Shown here: positions 1 to 8,900 of the stretch, one piece after another | Layout of the letters: each line of letters opens with the position of its first letter | How positions within the stretch are numbered: position 1 is the first letter of the stretch | DNA from: Mesorhizobium sp. L-2-11 | GTDB taxonomy: Bacteria > Pseudomonadota > Alphaproteobacteria > Rhizobiales > Rhizobiaceae | NCBI RefSeq assembly: GCF_016756595.1 | Contig: NZ_AP023259.1 | Span: forward strand, 1 to 64,000 | Length of the DNA stretch: 64,000 bases | Reading direction: 5' to 3' | The notes under the pieces: model-generated | The model's database searches: none | The model's input: only the letters and a program-made list of their open reading frames with translations | Told to the model about the DNA's origin: nothing | Position numbers and translations under genes: made by a program

Positions 1-1911
1 AGGCATAATCGATTTGCCGCAGTTACCTCGGCCGCACTCCAGCCGAACGACATCATTTTTCGACGGCTAAGAGGCACCGAACGGCTGGGGGAACCTTTTC
101 TCTATGAGGTGAAGCTCGCCACACCCAATCCGGTTCAGAACTTCGCCAACATTCCCGGACAATCTTTAACGGTCGGCCTTAAGCTGAAGGATGCGGGAAC
201 GCGCTTCTTCAGCGGCCTCATCACTCGACTCGAGTATCTCGGCCTGGACGACACAGAGCACCTCAATTACGTCGCGGAGTTGCGGCCTTGGCTTTCGCTG
301 CTCGAATATCGTACCAACAGCCGAATTTTTCAGGATAAAACCAGCATTGAGATCATCACCAAAATCTTTCAGGAGCACAAAGGCAATTTCAAGAATCGGA
401 CGATTGGGCGGTTTCCAAACCGCACCTTCTGCGTGCAGTACAACGAGACAGATTTGGCCTTCGTCAGCCGCTTAATGGAGCAGGACGGCCTCTACTACTT
501 TTTTGAACATGGTGAGAATCGACACGATCTGGTGCTGGTCGACAACCTTTCGAGCCACGAGACATGCAAGCCTGAGGCTGTGGAGACCCACCACAATCTC
601 AGGCCCGCCCGAAGTCTCCATCGAGATGATGTTATCTTGCAGTGGAACGAAGTCGTGGCACTGCAGTCGAACAAGGTCATTCTCAAGGACTACGACGATG
701 AGAAGCCAATGGCAGAACTTACAGCTGTCGCGCGCACGCCTTCCGTGCGGATAGGCGGCATTCCTCTGGGAAAGAGCACAGTGGGTGCCGGTAGCCGTCT
801 TTCTGGCACCGCTGTCGTGGAATCGGAGACGGCAACTACGGACGTTTGCTCAGCTGTACAGGAGACATTCATCTATCCAGGAGGCTACAAGGCAAAAACG
901 GATGGCGACTTCTACGCCACGATCCGCGCAGAAGAGCTTGCTTGTAACGCCTATCGGGCGCGTATTGAAACTACAGCTCGCCAAATCAAAACGGGAGTAG
1001 TCTTCAAGGCTGCAAACCCCTACTATTACGGCGAATTGGGTGCGCGCCCAAAGGCTACCCAGCGCTTTCTGGCGGTCGGGAACGAATTCACGGTTTGGGG
1101 GGAAGTGGGAGACCGTCCAACGGGCGCGGTCGCCACTGACCAGCAGGCTGAATGCTTCCTCTATCACAGCACGGTGGAGATCATCCCCGCGAGCACTCAG
1201 TATCGCTCGCAGCGCCGCACACCGGTCCCGGTGATCAAAGGACCACAGACCGCGGTCGTGGTGGGCCCAAGAGGCGAGACAATCACTACAGATCAGTACG
1301 GCCGCATTAAGGTCCATTTCTTCTGGGACCGCGAAAGCAACAAGGACGAAAACAGCTCCTGCTGGATTAGGGTAGCCCAGAACTGGGCCGGTAAGGGCTT
1401 CGGCTGCCTTCTAATTCCAAGGATCGGCCAAGAGATCGTAGTGGACTTCCTTCACGGTGATCCTGACCGTCCCCTCGTAACCGGGGTCGTTTACAACGGG
1501 TCCAACCTTCCTCCTGAAAACCTACCGGTCAACAAGTCCCGCTCCACCTTCCGAACGCACACCGATCGAGGTACAATTGCGGATTACAATGAGATACGGT
1601 TCGAGGATAGGCAGGGTTGTGAGGAGGTCTTTCTCAAAGCGCAGAAGGACCACAACGTTCAGGTTGGAAACATCTATGCCATCGATGTCACGAAGCAATA
1701 CCTCCTGACCTCAGCCTCAGCTGCGGCGACGTTTGGTAGCAGTATCGAGGTGACACCTGACAAGATTCGCCTCTCAGTGATGGGTGCAAGCGGACCCCAG
1801 GCAATCGAAATCAGCGCAGCCGGCATCACTCTCATGAACGATCAGCGAGCCTCGATTAAGGTGTCGGGTCCTTCGGTCATCATCAACAACGAAGCGCTCG
1901 TGGTGACCTGA
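1..1911 (+). CDS. vgrG: VgrG/TssI spike protein (5' end outside window)
   Basis: Contractile-injection spike protein; trimers of VgrG cap the Hcp tube and carry effectors. The reading frame is open from base 1. By comparison with the complete copy at 20632-22572, only the first 10 residues are missing. The N-terminal part is gp27-like. The gp5-like OB-fold region is marked by VVVGPRGETITTDQYGRIKV, then SCWIRVAQNWAG, GFGCLLIPRIGQEIVVDF and GDPDRPLVTGVVYN, all typical of type VI VgrG proteins. The C-terminus is short with no added enzymatic domain. The stop overlaps the next start (TGATG), so the PAAR-like gene is probably translationally coupled. Confidence 0.93.
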   Translation, partial: RHNRFAAVTSAALQPNDIIFRRLRGTERLGEPFLYEVKLATPNPVQNFANIPGQSLTVGLKLKDAGTRFFSGLITRLEYLGLDDTEHLNYVAELRPWLSLLEYRTNSRIFQDKTSIEIITKIFQEHKGNFKNRTIGRFPNRTFCVQYNETDLAFVSRLMEQDGLYYFFEHGENRHDLVLVDNLSSHETCKPEAVETHHNLRPARSLHRDDVILQWNEVVALQSNKVILKDYDDEKPMAELTAVARTPSVRIGGIPLGKSTVGAGSRLSGTAVVESETATTDVCSAVQETFIYPGGYKAKTDGDFYATIRAEELACNAYRARIETTARQIKTGVVFKAANPYYYGELGARPKATQRFLAVGNEFTVWGEVGDRPTGAVATDQQAECFLYHSTVEIIPASTQYRSQRRTPVPVIKGPQTAVVVGPRGETITTDQYGRIKVHFFWDRESNKDENSSCWIRVAQNWAGKGFGCLLIPRIGQEIVVDFLHGDPDRPLVTGVVYNGSNLPPENLPVNKSRSTFRTHTDRGTIADYNEIRFEDRQGCEEVFLKAQKDHNVQVGNIYAIDVTKQYLLTSASAAATFGSSIEVTPDKIRLSVMGASGPQAIEISAAGITLMNDQRASIKVSGPSVIINNEALVVT

Positions 1912-2246
1912 TGCCTGGTCCTGTCCTTCACAAAGGAACGGCCGCGACCTGCCCCCACGGCGGCAGCCTCAATATATCGGCTGCCTCGCTGCGCGTTTCC
2001 GTCTCGGGCATGCCCGTGGCGGTCTTGACTGACCAAGGCCTGGTTTCCGGCTGCGTCTTCACGCTTCCCAACGGTAAACCGCAGCCCTGTGTGACCACAC
2101 GGTGGCTCGCCGCCGCTACGCGGGTCTTGGCCAACGGTCAGCCAATCCTCATCAATCCACTTGCCGCTCTTTGTCTCTCAGCAGAACAAATTCCCGGCGG
2201 GCCGCCGATCATCGCCTCCAGCCAGACACGGGTCATCGCGACCTGA
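1911..2246 (+). CDS. PAAR-like spike-tip protein
   Basis: A 111-residue protein that probably sharpens the VgrG tip. It begins MPGPVLHKGTAATCPHGG and carries CVFTLPNGKPQPCVTTRW and a Cys in LCLSAEQIPGGPP. The conserved Cys/His positions and the repeated V-L-x-NGQPI pattern match the PAAR-like (DUF4280-type) proteins encoded beside vgrG, gp25 and baseplate genes in contractile injection loci. It overlaps vgrG by one base. Family assignment is from memory of the motifs; the role at the spike tip is inferred from the neighbour. Confidence 0.75.
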   Translation: MPGPVLHKGTAATCPHGGSLNISAASLRVSVSGMPVAVLTDQGLVSGCVFTLPNGKPQPCVTTRWLAAATRVLANGQPILINPLAALCLSAEQIPGGPPIIASSQTRVIAT

Positions 2247-2247
2247 G

Positions 2248-2538
2248 TTCGCCTTTCCCTGCGCCGCCACCCGCGAGTGGTGCGGCCACGGCCTGGCCGG
2301 ATCACCCGAATACTTACGCGTGCTGCCTTGAACTGTTGAGAACTGGCCCGGGTGAGCGGGTCATTCCCCCGACCTTCGACTCGCCCGTGCAATGTTTTTT
2401 GCCGGCAAAGGGTCGGTCTCCGTTGCGCTGGAGGCAGCAATCGAAGCCGCCGTCATGCAGGAGCTCCGCAAGCTGAGCCGGCGAAACCTGCTCGTCGACT
2501 TTGACGACGCGGCGGCGGCCCTACAAATTGAGCTATGA
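2248..2538 (+). pseudogene. Decayed GPW/gp25-like baseplate gene
   Basis: Just after the PAAR-like gene, the translation gives DHPNTYACCLELLRTGPGERV followed by a segment ending SPV in one frame, then MFFAGKGSVSVALEAA and EAAVMQELRKLSRRNLLVDF in another. PGERV followed by a short acidic/aromatic stretch and an FAG motif is the core of GPW/gp25 proteins of phage-tail-like systems. The frame changes at the T-run near 2394-2399, and an additional frame change is likely near 2310-2330. The last part could alone be read as a 48-residue ORF from ATG 2392. I read it as a broken gene rather than a new small gene. Confidence 0.5.
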
Positions 2539-2594
2539 TATGACGCGAAGCCGACGGGCCAAGCCGTCAACCTCTGCCTGTCGGAGAGCCTTCC

Positions 2595-2711
2595 ATGAGC
2601 GACGTCCACCACTGCTGCGATCCCGTTCGACGCAATGCCAGGAAGCTTCGGCGGTCGCCCGTTTTGGGCATCGACTATATGGTAGTTCAGCAAGGCGGGA
2701 GCGTAGCTTAG
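2595..2711 (+). pseudogene. 5' fragment of putative baseplate assembly protein gene
   Basis: A 38-codon frame starts MSDVHHCCDPVRRNARKLRR and contains VLGIDYMVV. A CCDxxRR motif near the start followed by GIDY(V/L)EV is what I recall from the N-terminus of putative baseplate (gpJ-like) proteins encoded downstream of gp25 in phage-tail-like injection systems. Only about 30 codons of such a long gene remain, and the frame then closes. It follows the decayed gp25-like gene, which fits that gene order. The assignment rests on a short motif. Confidence 0.4.
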
Positions 2712-2851
2712 CCTCTTTAACCGATATTACGCTCGTGGAGGCCAGCCACACGAGCGCGCTCTTCTCTGTCAATGTTGAACGCTGATCAACGCCGGCCGCA
2801 ATTTGAGAGCTAGGTTCGACCGATGTTCATCCGAGCACAAGGAACAATGCT

Positions 2852-3157
2852 ATGAATGAAAAGACGGGACCTGTTGTGTCTATCTCCTGCGCAGACGAAC
2901 GAAAACTCGGCGCTGCCCTAATAGCAGTTCAATCGGCACTTTGGGTGGCGATTGAGAAACTATCAAAAAATCAGGAAGGTAGAGGTCAGCAGTGGTTTGA
3001 CGATCTAGAGGAAGTCGCGCTAAATGAAGCCATGGGCACCGTCACGACAGGTATCTCAATTGAGGCTGAAGCGGAAAGCCTCAAGTTTGGAATCGATGTG
3101 CTAAAGGCAATCCTGCATGCGAAGCGCGTTCAGCTCGGGCTTGATGCAAAGGCGTAA
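2852..3157 (+). CDS. Hypothetical protein, 101 aa
   Basis: Not recognised. The product is acidic, with helical-looking stretches (ADERKLGAALIAVQSALWVA, EAESLKFGIDVLKAILHAKR), no signal peptide and no membrane segment. An ATG at 2852 follows AAGGAACA nine to fifteen bases upstream. It lies downstream of the vgrG/PAAR/gp25 remnants and upstream of an IS256 stub, the place where effector or immunity genes often sit, but nothing in the sequence shows that role. A second identical copy is at 19386-19691. Confidence 0.55.
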   Translation: MNEKTGPVVSISCADERKLGAALIAVQSALWVAIEKLSKNQEGRGQQWFDDLEEVALNEAMGTVTTGISIEAEAESLKFGIDVLKAILHAKRVQLGLDAKA

Positions 3158-3224
3158 CGCGTTCTCGTCGGCGCGCCAGTGAGGAGGAGGTTGCCGAAGA
3201 GCAGACCCGGCCGCTCGCTCGGGG

Positions 3225-3334
3225 ACTGTTAGGAATTCTGTGCGCGAGGCCATGATGATGGAAAGGAGAAAATCATCACATGGCTATCGAGAAGGAACTT
3301 CTGGACCAACTGCTTGCCGGCCGCGATCCGAATG
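3225..3334 (+). mobile_element. IS256-family stub: terminal region plus first transposase codons
   Basis: The frame at 3281 reads MAIEKELLDQLLAGRDPN, the start of IS256-family (mutator-type) transposases. It is preceded by a good ribosome-binding site (GGAAAGGAG) and, near 3225-3250, a stretch beginning GGGGACTGTTAGGAATTCTG that fits an IS256-type terminal repeat. The gene is cut after 18 codons by an IS6 fragment starting at 3335. The rest of the element is absent. The mirrored copy is at 19209-19318. Confidence 0.6.
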
Positions 3335-3439
3335 GGTTCTGTTGCAAATTTTTGTTGAACTGAAGCAAGAAGAGATGGCGGGCGGTGCTTATGCGGCGGC
3401 GAGGATATCGAACTGCTCGGCCAATGACGGATTTGGGTT
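3335..3439 (-). mobile_element. IS6-family fragment (right end, 105 bp)
   Basis: This begins with the inverted terminal repeat GGTTCTGTTGCAAATTTTTG and matches the end of the full elements that encodes the transposase C-terminus (antisense here). Homology stops at 3439. Fourteen unrelated bases (3440-3453) separate it from a second fragment holding the opposite end. Both lie in the inverted duplication. Confidence 0.9.
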
Positions 3440-3453
3440 CAGGCTGTGTGGAA

Positions 3454-3587
3454 GGTTCTGTTGCAAACTTTTTCGTTACGGGTTGTCTGGCAAGTGACCT
3501 CCGACATTTTTTTCGGAGGTTTGTGATGTTCAGAGGCCGGCATTTCGACCGATCGGTCATCCTGGTGTGCGTTCGCTGGTATCTGGC
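3454..3587 (+). mobile_element. IS6-family fragment (left end, 134 bp)
   Basis: This carries the left terminal repeat, the leader hairpin in its CGGAGG version and the first 21 codons of the transposase. It then joins unrelated sequence just downstream of the resolvase gene. Together with 3335-3439 it shows at least two IS6 insertions followed by deletion at this spot. Confidence 0.9.
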
Positions 3588-3642
3588 CCTGTCGGCCCGA
3601 AGCTGCGATTTTGGCCAAGTGAAGAACAAAAAACGAACGTCC

Positions 3643-4503
3643 CTACCAGCTTCGCCCCTCTCCGCCGATCTCATGGATGTCAGCCTCGATTGAGCAACGG
3701 TGGCTCTCGGCGATATTGAACATTTCGGAATAAAGATGCTGGATTTCACTATCGAGATCAGAACCTTCCGGATCGCGGTCGTAGACAACCGTCAGCCTGT
3801 AGTCGCAATTGCCGGTTTTCACCATGGCGTATTCGCGCTCCAGCATTTCCTCGATCCGTTCGCGAGCGGGCTTCCTGCCGCGACCGTGTTTGTTGAAGTT
3901 CTCGATGATCAGGTGCAAGGAGATACTGGCGGCAGGCGGCTTTTCGGGGAGTGAGGCTGTCCTTTGCGGAACAATGTCGAGGGCCCGGTAAACGGTCATT
4001 CTTGAGACCTTCAGATCACGCGCGACGCTGGCCTTGCTGGCGCCGGCGGCAACACGGCGTCGAATCTCGTCATCATCGACGTTTTTCTTTCGGCCTTTGT
4101 AGACGCCGTCGGCTCGTGCCGCTGCGATCCCGGCGCGCTGGCGATCCTTGATGAACTTCAGTTCCATGTCGGCGACCATGCCGAGGATGGTGATCACCAT
4201 CCTTCCCATGCTTCCGGCCGTTGTGACCTCCGGCTCAAGCACCCGCAGCGAGGCTCCTCTTTCTTCGAGTTCATGCACCAGGTTCAGAACATCGCGTGTG
4301 GAGCGGCCGAGCCGATCGAGACGCAAGACGACAAGCTCGTCGCCGTCGCGCAAGAACTGCATGATCGTCTCAAGCTCAGTGCGCCCGGTTCGTGATGCGC
4401 CCGATCCCGTTTCCGAACGAACGATCTCACAGCCAGCGGCCTTCAACCTGGCGACTTGGATATCGAGATCCTGGTCCGTTGTGCTGACGCGGGCATATCC
4501 GAC
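3643..4503 (-). pseudogene. tnpR: Tn3-type serine resolvase, start removed by IS6
   Basis: The translation begins VGYARVSTTDQDLDIQVARL, with the catalytic Ser of the serine-recombinase active site. It continues with RLDRLGRSTRDVL, the E-helix region LGMVADMELKFIKDRQRAG, and an Hin-type helix-turn-helix (AAGASKASVARDLKVSRMTV). A roughly 100-residue C-terminal extension follows, as in longer Tn3 resolvases. The IS6 copy at 4504-5331 joins directly before GTC of VGYARV, so the native start is gone. The frame stays open into the antisense strand of the IS, which makes a 516-codon chimaeric ORF that is probably not a real protein. Confidence 0.85.
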
Positions 4504-5331
4504 GGTTCTGTTGCAAACTTTTTCGTTACGGGTTGTCTGGCAAGTGACCTCCGACATTTTTTTAGGAGGTTTGTGATGTTCAGAGGCCGGCATTTCGACC
4601 GATCGGTCATCCTGGTGTGCGTTCGCTGGTATCTGGCATATGGACTGAGCCTGCGCGATTTGAAGGAGATGATGGCCGAGCGTGGCATTAGCGTTGATCA
4701 TTCGACGATCCATCGCTGGGTTGTTCACTTCTCGCCCTTGCTGCTGGAGCGCTTCAACCGGCGCAAGCGCGCAGCGACCGGCAAATGGCATGTTGATGAA
4801 ACCTACATCAAGGTCCGAGGGCAGTGGATGTATCTCTACCGCGCTATCGACAGCGTCGGCGACACGGTCGAATTCTATTTCAGCGAACATCGGGATTTGC
4901 CGGCGGCCAAGCGTTTCTTCAGGAAAGCGCTGGAGCGCCATGGGCGTCCCGATCGTGTCGTCATCGATGGTAGCCAGACCAACCAGGAGGCGATCGTTTC
5001 CTGCGATACGACACATCGATTGCAGGATCGCTGCAGGCGCCGACCGAAGCCGATCCGAATCCGCCAAAGCCAATACTTGAACAACCGGATCGAGCAGGAC
5101 CATCGGCGGATCAAGCGCCGTGTTCGGCCGATGCTCGGCTTCAAATCTCCCGCAGCCGCAAGCATCATCCTCGACGGCATCGAAATGCTTCACATGATGC
5201 GCAAACGACAGGCGAGGTTCGCCTTCAACCCAAATCCGTCATTGGCCGAGCAGTTCGATATCCTCGCCGCCGCATAAGCACCGCCCGCCATCTCTTCTTG
5301 CTTCAGTTCAACAAAAATTTGCAACAGAACC
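4504..5331 (+). mobile_element. IS6-family insertion sequence, copy A
   Basis: The 828-bp element has inverted ends GGTTCTGTTGCAAA and a single transposase gene starting 72 bases in. It forms the inner end of the left duplication arm and separates the resolvase start from unrelated DNA. Flanking octamers (TATCCGAC and GTCTCACT) do not match, so this is not a simple insertion. It carries the AGGAGG version of the leader. Confidence 0.96.
4576..5277 (+). CDS. IS6-family transposase
   Basis: A 233-residue DDE transposase that cuts and joins IS ends by replicative transposition. An N-terminal helix-turn-helix (LRDLKEMMAERGISVDHSTI) is followed by the catalytic triad: first Asp in WHVDETYIKVRGQWMYLYRA, second Asp in PDRVVIDGSQTN, and Glu in YLNNRIEQDHRRIKRRVRPM. 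Length is normal for the family. ATG at 4576 follows AGGAGG by six bases; the GTG three bases earlier is too close to it. This copy has Glu in MMAERG. Confidence 0.95.
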   Translation: MFRGRHFDRSVILVCVRWYLAYGLSLRDLKEMMAERGISVDHSTIHRWVVHFSPLLLERFNRRKRAATGKWHVDETYIKVRGQWMYLYRAIDSVGDTVEFYFSEHRDLPAAKRFFRKALERHGRPDRVVIDGSQTNQEAIVSCDTTHRLQDRCRRRPKPIRIRQSQYLNNRIEQDHRRIKRRVRPMLGFKSPAAASIILDGIEMLHMMRKRQARFAFNPNPSLAEQFDILAAA

Positions 5332-5897
5332 GTCTCACTTGCCCCCTTTGCGGGGAGCTGCTCATCGACAACAACGACCAGGCACCCTCCTCCCAATGGA
5401 TCGGTTGGGATCATGCCCTCCGGGGAGAACGGCTGTTCGAAACAGAAACAAATGGCGATATTATTGGCTGGGCATCACCCGCAGATCTCGCGCGTCTGCT
5501 TCTCATGCGACGCATTCCCAGACCGCCGGCTATCAACGCCGAAGACCTCAAGCATTTCCGAGTTGTTGGCGCTATCTTTCCAGAATTTGACGACGTAGTC
5601 GCGGACAATTGCACAACCCTTCCCTCTGCAGGGAAGCCGGTTCTGCCGATCAATCTTCGCCCGTTCCTGCTCGCGGCCGTGGCACTCGTGGAACAGCGGG
5701 GACTGGAAATGCTGGAAACGCTCCAGTCCCACACGATGGGTACGAACCGGGCAAGGTTCGGTAGTTTTGTAGCCGACATGTTGAACCGGCCGCGTTGTCG
5801 CTCGTCTCAATTAGGCAGCAATAATGAGAACCAAGCGGCTGACGGTCTCACAATTAAATACAGTAGCGACAACAAATCAGCGCATTCTTACATTTAA
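5332..5897 (+). pseudogene. Unknown gene, 5' end replaced by IS6
   Basis: The open frame enters from the IS and reads TCPLCGELLIDNNDQAPSSQ, then GWASPADLARLLLMRRIPRP. It has a single CPxCG zinc-knuckle-like motif at its start and no membrane segment. I do not recognise the family. The last 30 or so codons (after about 5800) are AT-rich and unlike the rest, and the frame probably runs through the end of another element there. No start codon or ribosome-binding site survives. Confidence 0.5.
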
Positions 5898-5912
5898 GTA
5901 CAGTCCGACAGT
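5848..5912. mobile_element. Possible IS21-type terminal repeats
   Basis: Two related repeats, ACAATTAAATACAGTAGCGACA (read from about 5850) and ACATTTAAGTACAGTCCGACA (5890-5910), lie about 40 bases apart. They end exactly where sequence shared with 23597 onward begins (5913). Multiple short terminal repeats ending TGTCG on the other strand are typical of IS21-family ends. An istB-like fragment occurs elsewhere (13840-13960), but no IS21 genes are adjacent. Tentative. Confidence 0.3.
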
Positions 5913-8900
5913 CCGCCCATCGCCTAGACCAAGATCACCCGTCGCTGGCGCCTTGCCATGAACGCGAGGGCGGTGCTTGGGCTTTTCATTTTTAGTGCCG
6001 AGGCCACAGCGGCTGGAAATGCCCCGGCGTGTGCAGAATGTGCACCAGTCGACCTTCTTGACCCAGGATAGGGTGCACGGTCAGCCTGCCCCGCGCATCT
6101 GCCGCGACGACTTGAATGCGCACGCCAAAATTGTGCGCCAGCATGGCCCCGACACCCCCAGGGGCGTAAAGGTCGATCTCGCCATCCGGATCGACTGCGC
6201 TGATTTGCACCAGGCTGTCCCGCAAGAACCGAGCCTGTTGCTGAAGTTGCTCAGTCTGCGCCGTTTCGTGGTCCTGGCGCCTGGTATTGTGGGCAAATTG
6301 AAGAACCGTGTCCAGCAGGCAATTCAGTCCTTGGCCACTGGCTTGACCCACGTCGGCATTGAATCGCCTCAAAAACGTTGGGAGGCTTTGCCTAAACGGG
6401 CCGACAGGCAAGTCAGGCAGCGATGCGGCCGCGGGTGGCGATGCCGTGTGCTCCTGCCAATCATCAGGTGGTTGCGGGGTCCGAGTTGATGGGCCGGGAA
6501 AGGACGGCGGGACGCCCCAATCCGGGGGGACGTGCTGTTCGAAATCGAAGGAAGCTGGCTGGTGATACGTCGGGCCGAAGATCGATGCCCCGATATCCTG
6601 CTCCCACGTTGCCGGGCTTGGCTGATCGACACTTTGTGCCGGCGAAGGGGCGGGTGGAGGCATCCCCTGCCAAAAGCTCGCTGTATTGAAACTGTCGGCG
6701 GGCAGCGGGCCGGCTTGATCCACTCCCGCCCAAAACTCCGTCGGATTGAGGCTTTGCGGCGATGGAGCAGGTTGATCCGACTGCGACGACAACGCCCACG
6801 AGCCGTCCTCCCACCCGGCAGGTTGCCGCCCTCCGGCTTGATCCGCAGCGTCATGAATTTCGTCCTGGTCATAACTATCCAGCGACGCGGCAGGTCCCTG
6901 CCGTCCGCGTTCGGACAGCTCATCCCACAACGGATCCGGATCGTAACTTGACGCCGGAGACTGGCCAGATTGCTGCGGCCAACCCGCCTGCTCAGGGGGC
7001 ATTCTCCACGCTTCGTTAGCCGCAACGACCCGTTGGTACTTCTGAAGCTTGTCTAAAGCCACGCCGCCCCCGGTCGGTCCATTGGCTTTCTTGAATGCCC
7101 GAAAATCATCCTTCAACCCGTCGTCTATCTGCTCCCGATTGCCGTTGAGTCGGCTCGCTATGCTCGGCTTTTCCTCCCTTCGGAGCCAATCACTAAACCT
7201 GCGTTGATTGCTGGCCAGAATGTGGACAGGTCTCCTCTGTGCTGCAGTCGTCACCGACCCAAGGGTGTGAAGGCTGTGCTTGCAGAGACCCTCGATTAGG
7301 TCGTCGTCGTCGGGATAAGCGTCCAGGGTACGGCGTCCCATGACGCGGGGCCCCGCTCCAGTTCCACTGAATTCTTCACCGCCAGGCGCGAGCCTCCGGA
7401 GATGAGACAGCGCCGAGTCGACCTTGGAGAGGTCAGCACCGTCTTCTGCCCCGTAGTCAAGAAGGTCGTCGTTTATCGATTCGGTTCGAAACCGCGAATC
7501 GGAAGCCATGGGCGGCCTGTTGTTTCTTTTAAGCCACCGAGAAAGCCATCTAAGGGCGGTTACATTTGCCGCGATCGTTTTTTGAGGAACCTTGAGCTGC
7601 GTGGCTGCTTCCGCGAACTGCTTGAGGAGATCCTCGTCTTCGGGATGAGGACTGGTACGAGGACCGCGATGAAAACATCCGATGAAGGTCCCAGCGCGCC
7701 AATCCCGCAGGGCCTCCAAAGCTCTTTGGACATGTTTGTCGCCACCCTGGCCCACAAACGCCGCCGCGCGGGCAGTCAACTGAGTGCTGTCGTTGTCGTC
7801 AAGCAGGTCGGCAATTGTCAAGGATCTGGGGTGAAGCTGAAGCCAGGCGCTGAACCGGCGCAGGCGGGACACCCAATTCTTGACGGTATGGGCGGCATGG
7901 CTGTTGTCGGGGTCCCTGTTCCTGGCTTCGTCCATTGCGGCCCTGAACTCGGAAATGAGGCGCTCGTCCTCAGGGGCGGGCCGAGACTTCCTAACGTTCC
8001 CGGCGCGGGACTTCGTAAGGTTCCCGGCTTGGGAAGCCCGCAGGGCCTCCAAGGCTCTATGGATACGTTTTTCGCCACCCTCGTCCACAAACGCTGCCGC
8101 ACGGGCAGTCAACGCATCAGGGTTGTTAGGATCATCAATCAGGTTGGCAATTGTCAAGTTGCCGGACTGGTTCTGAAGCCAGACGCTGAACCCGCGCAGG
8201 GAGGACACCCATGTCTTGACGGTAGCGGCGGCATGGCTGTTGTCGGGGTCCCTGTTCCTGGCCTGGTCCATTGCGGCCGTGAACTCGGAAACGAGGTGCT
8301 CGTCCTCAGGGGCGGGCCGAGACTTCCTAACGTTCCCGGCGCGGGACTTCGTAAGGTTCCCGGCTTGGGAATCCCGCAGGACCTCCAAGGCTCTATGGAC
8401 ACGTTTGTCGCCGCCTTCCCCCACAAACTCTGCCGCACGGGCAGCCAACTGAACGCTGTCGTTGTCGTCAAGCAGTTCGGCAATTGTCAAGTATCTGGGG
8501 TGAAGCTGAAGCCAGACGCTGAACCCGCGCAGGAAGGACACCAATGCCCCGACGGTAGCGGCGGCATGGCTGTTGTCGGGGTCCCTGTTCCTGGCCTCGT
8601 CCATTGCGGCCCTGAACTCGGAAAAGAGGCGCTCGTCCGGACCAGCGTCCGCGCGCCCGCGTTTAGCAAAGTCCATGCGAAGCGTCGACTCAAGGACAAG
8701 CTCCGTTTGCTGTCTCGAACCCTCGGACGATTTCCTGCCGCTGCTCGGGACGAAGGCTTTCTTCACTGTCTTCAGGAACGATTTCAATCCACCGCTTTTT
8801 TTCGGCTGGGGGGCGATTGCCGGCTCCTCCGAGAAGGAGGAATAGGCCTCCGACGAGGCGGTCGAATGCCTGGAGCGCGAGCGGTTCGAGGCTGCGTAAG

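Larger units (their letters stand above)
1..5331. repeat. Left arm of large inverted duplication
   Basis: This segment is the reverse complement of 17212-22542, with x pairing to 22543-x. Every open reading frame in one arm has an identical partner in the other, and I saw no mismatch in the stretches compared. The inner boundary of each arm is the outer end of a full IS6 copy (5331 and 17212). The outer boundary is not visible because the left arm runs off the window. The arms enclose about 11.9 kb of unique DNA. A recent recombination event is likely, and an assembly artefact cannot be excluded from sequence alone. Confidence 0.95.

Noticed and set aside
2102-2476. Single intact 124-aa protein after the PAAR-like gene
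   Set aside because: It overlaps the PAAR-like gene for 145 bases and only its middle looks like conserved protein; the gp25-like motifs continue in another frame, so a decayed gene explains it better.
4588-5193. Long antisense ORF opposite each IS6 transposase (MKHFDAVEDD...), open for over 200 codons
   Set aside because: It appears in every IS copy as a mirror of the transposase reading frame and has no ribosome-binding site. This is a codon-use shadow of the DDE gene.
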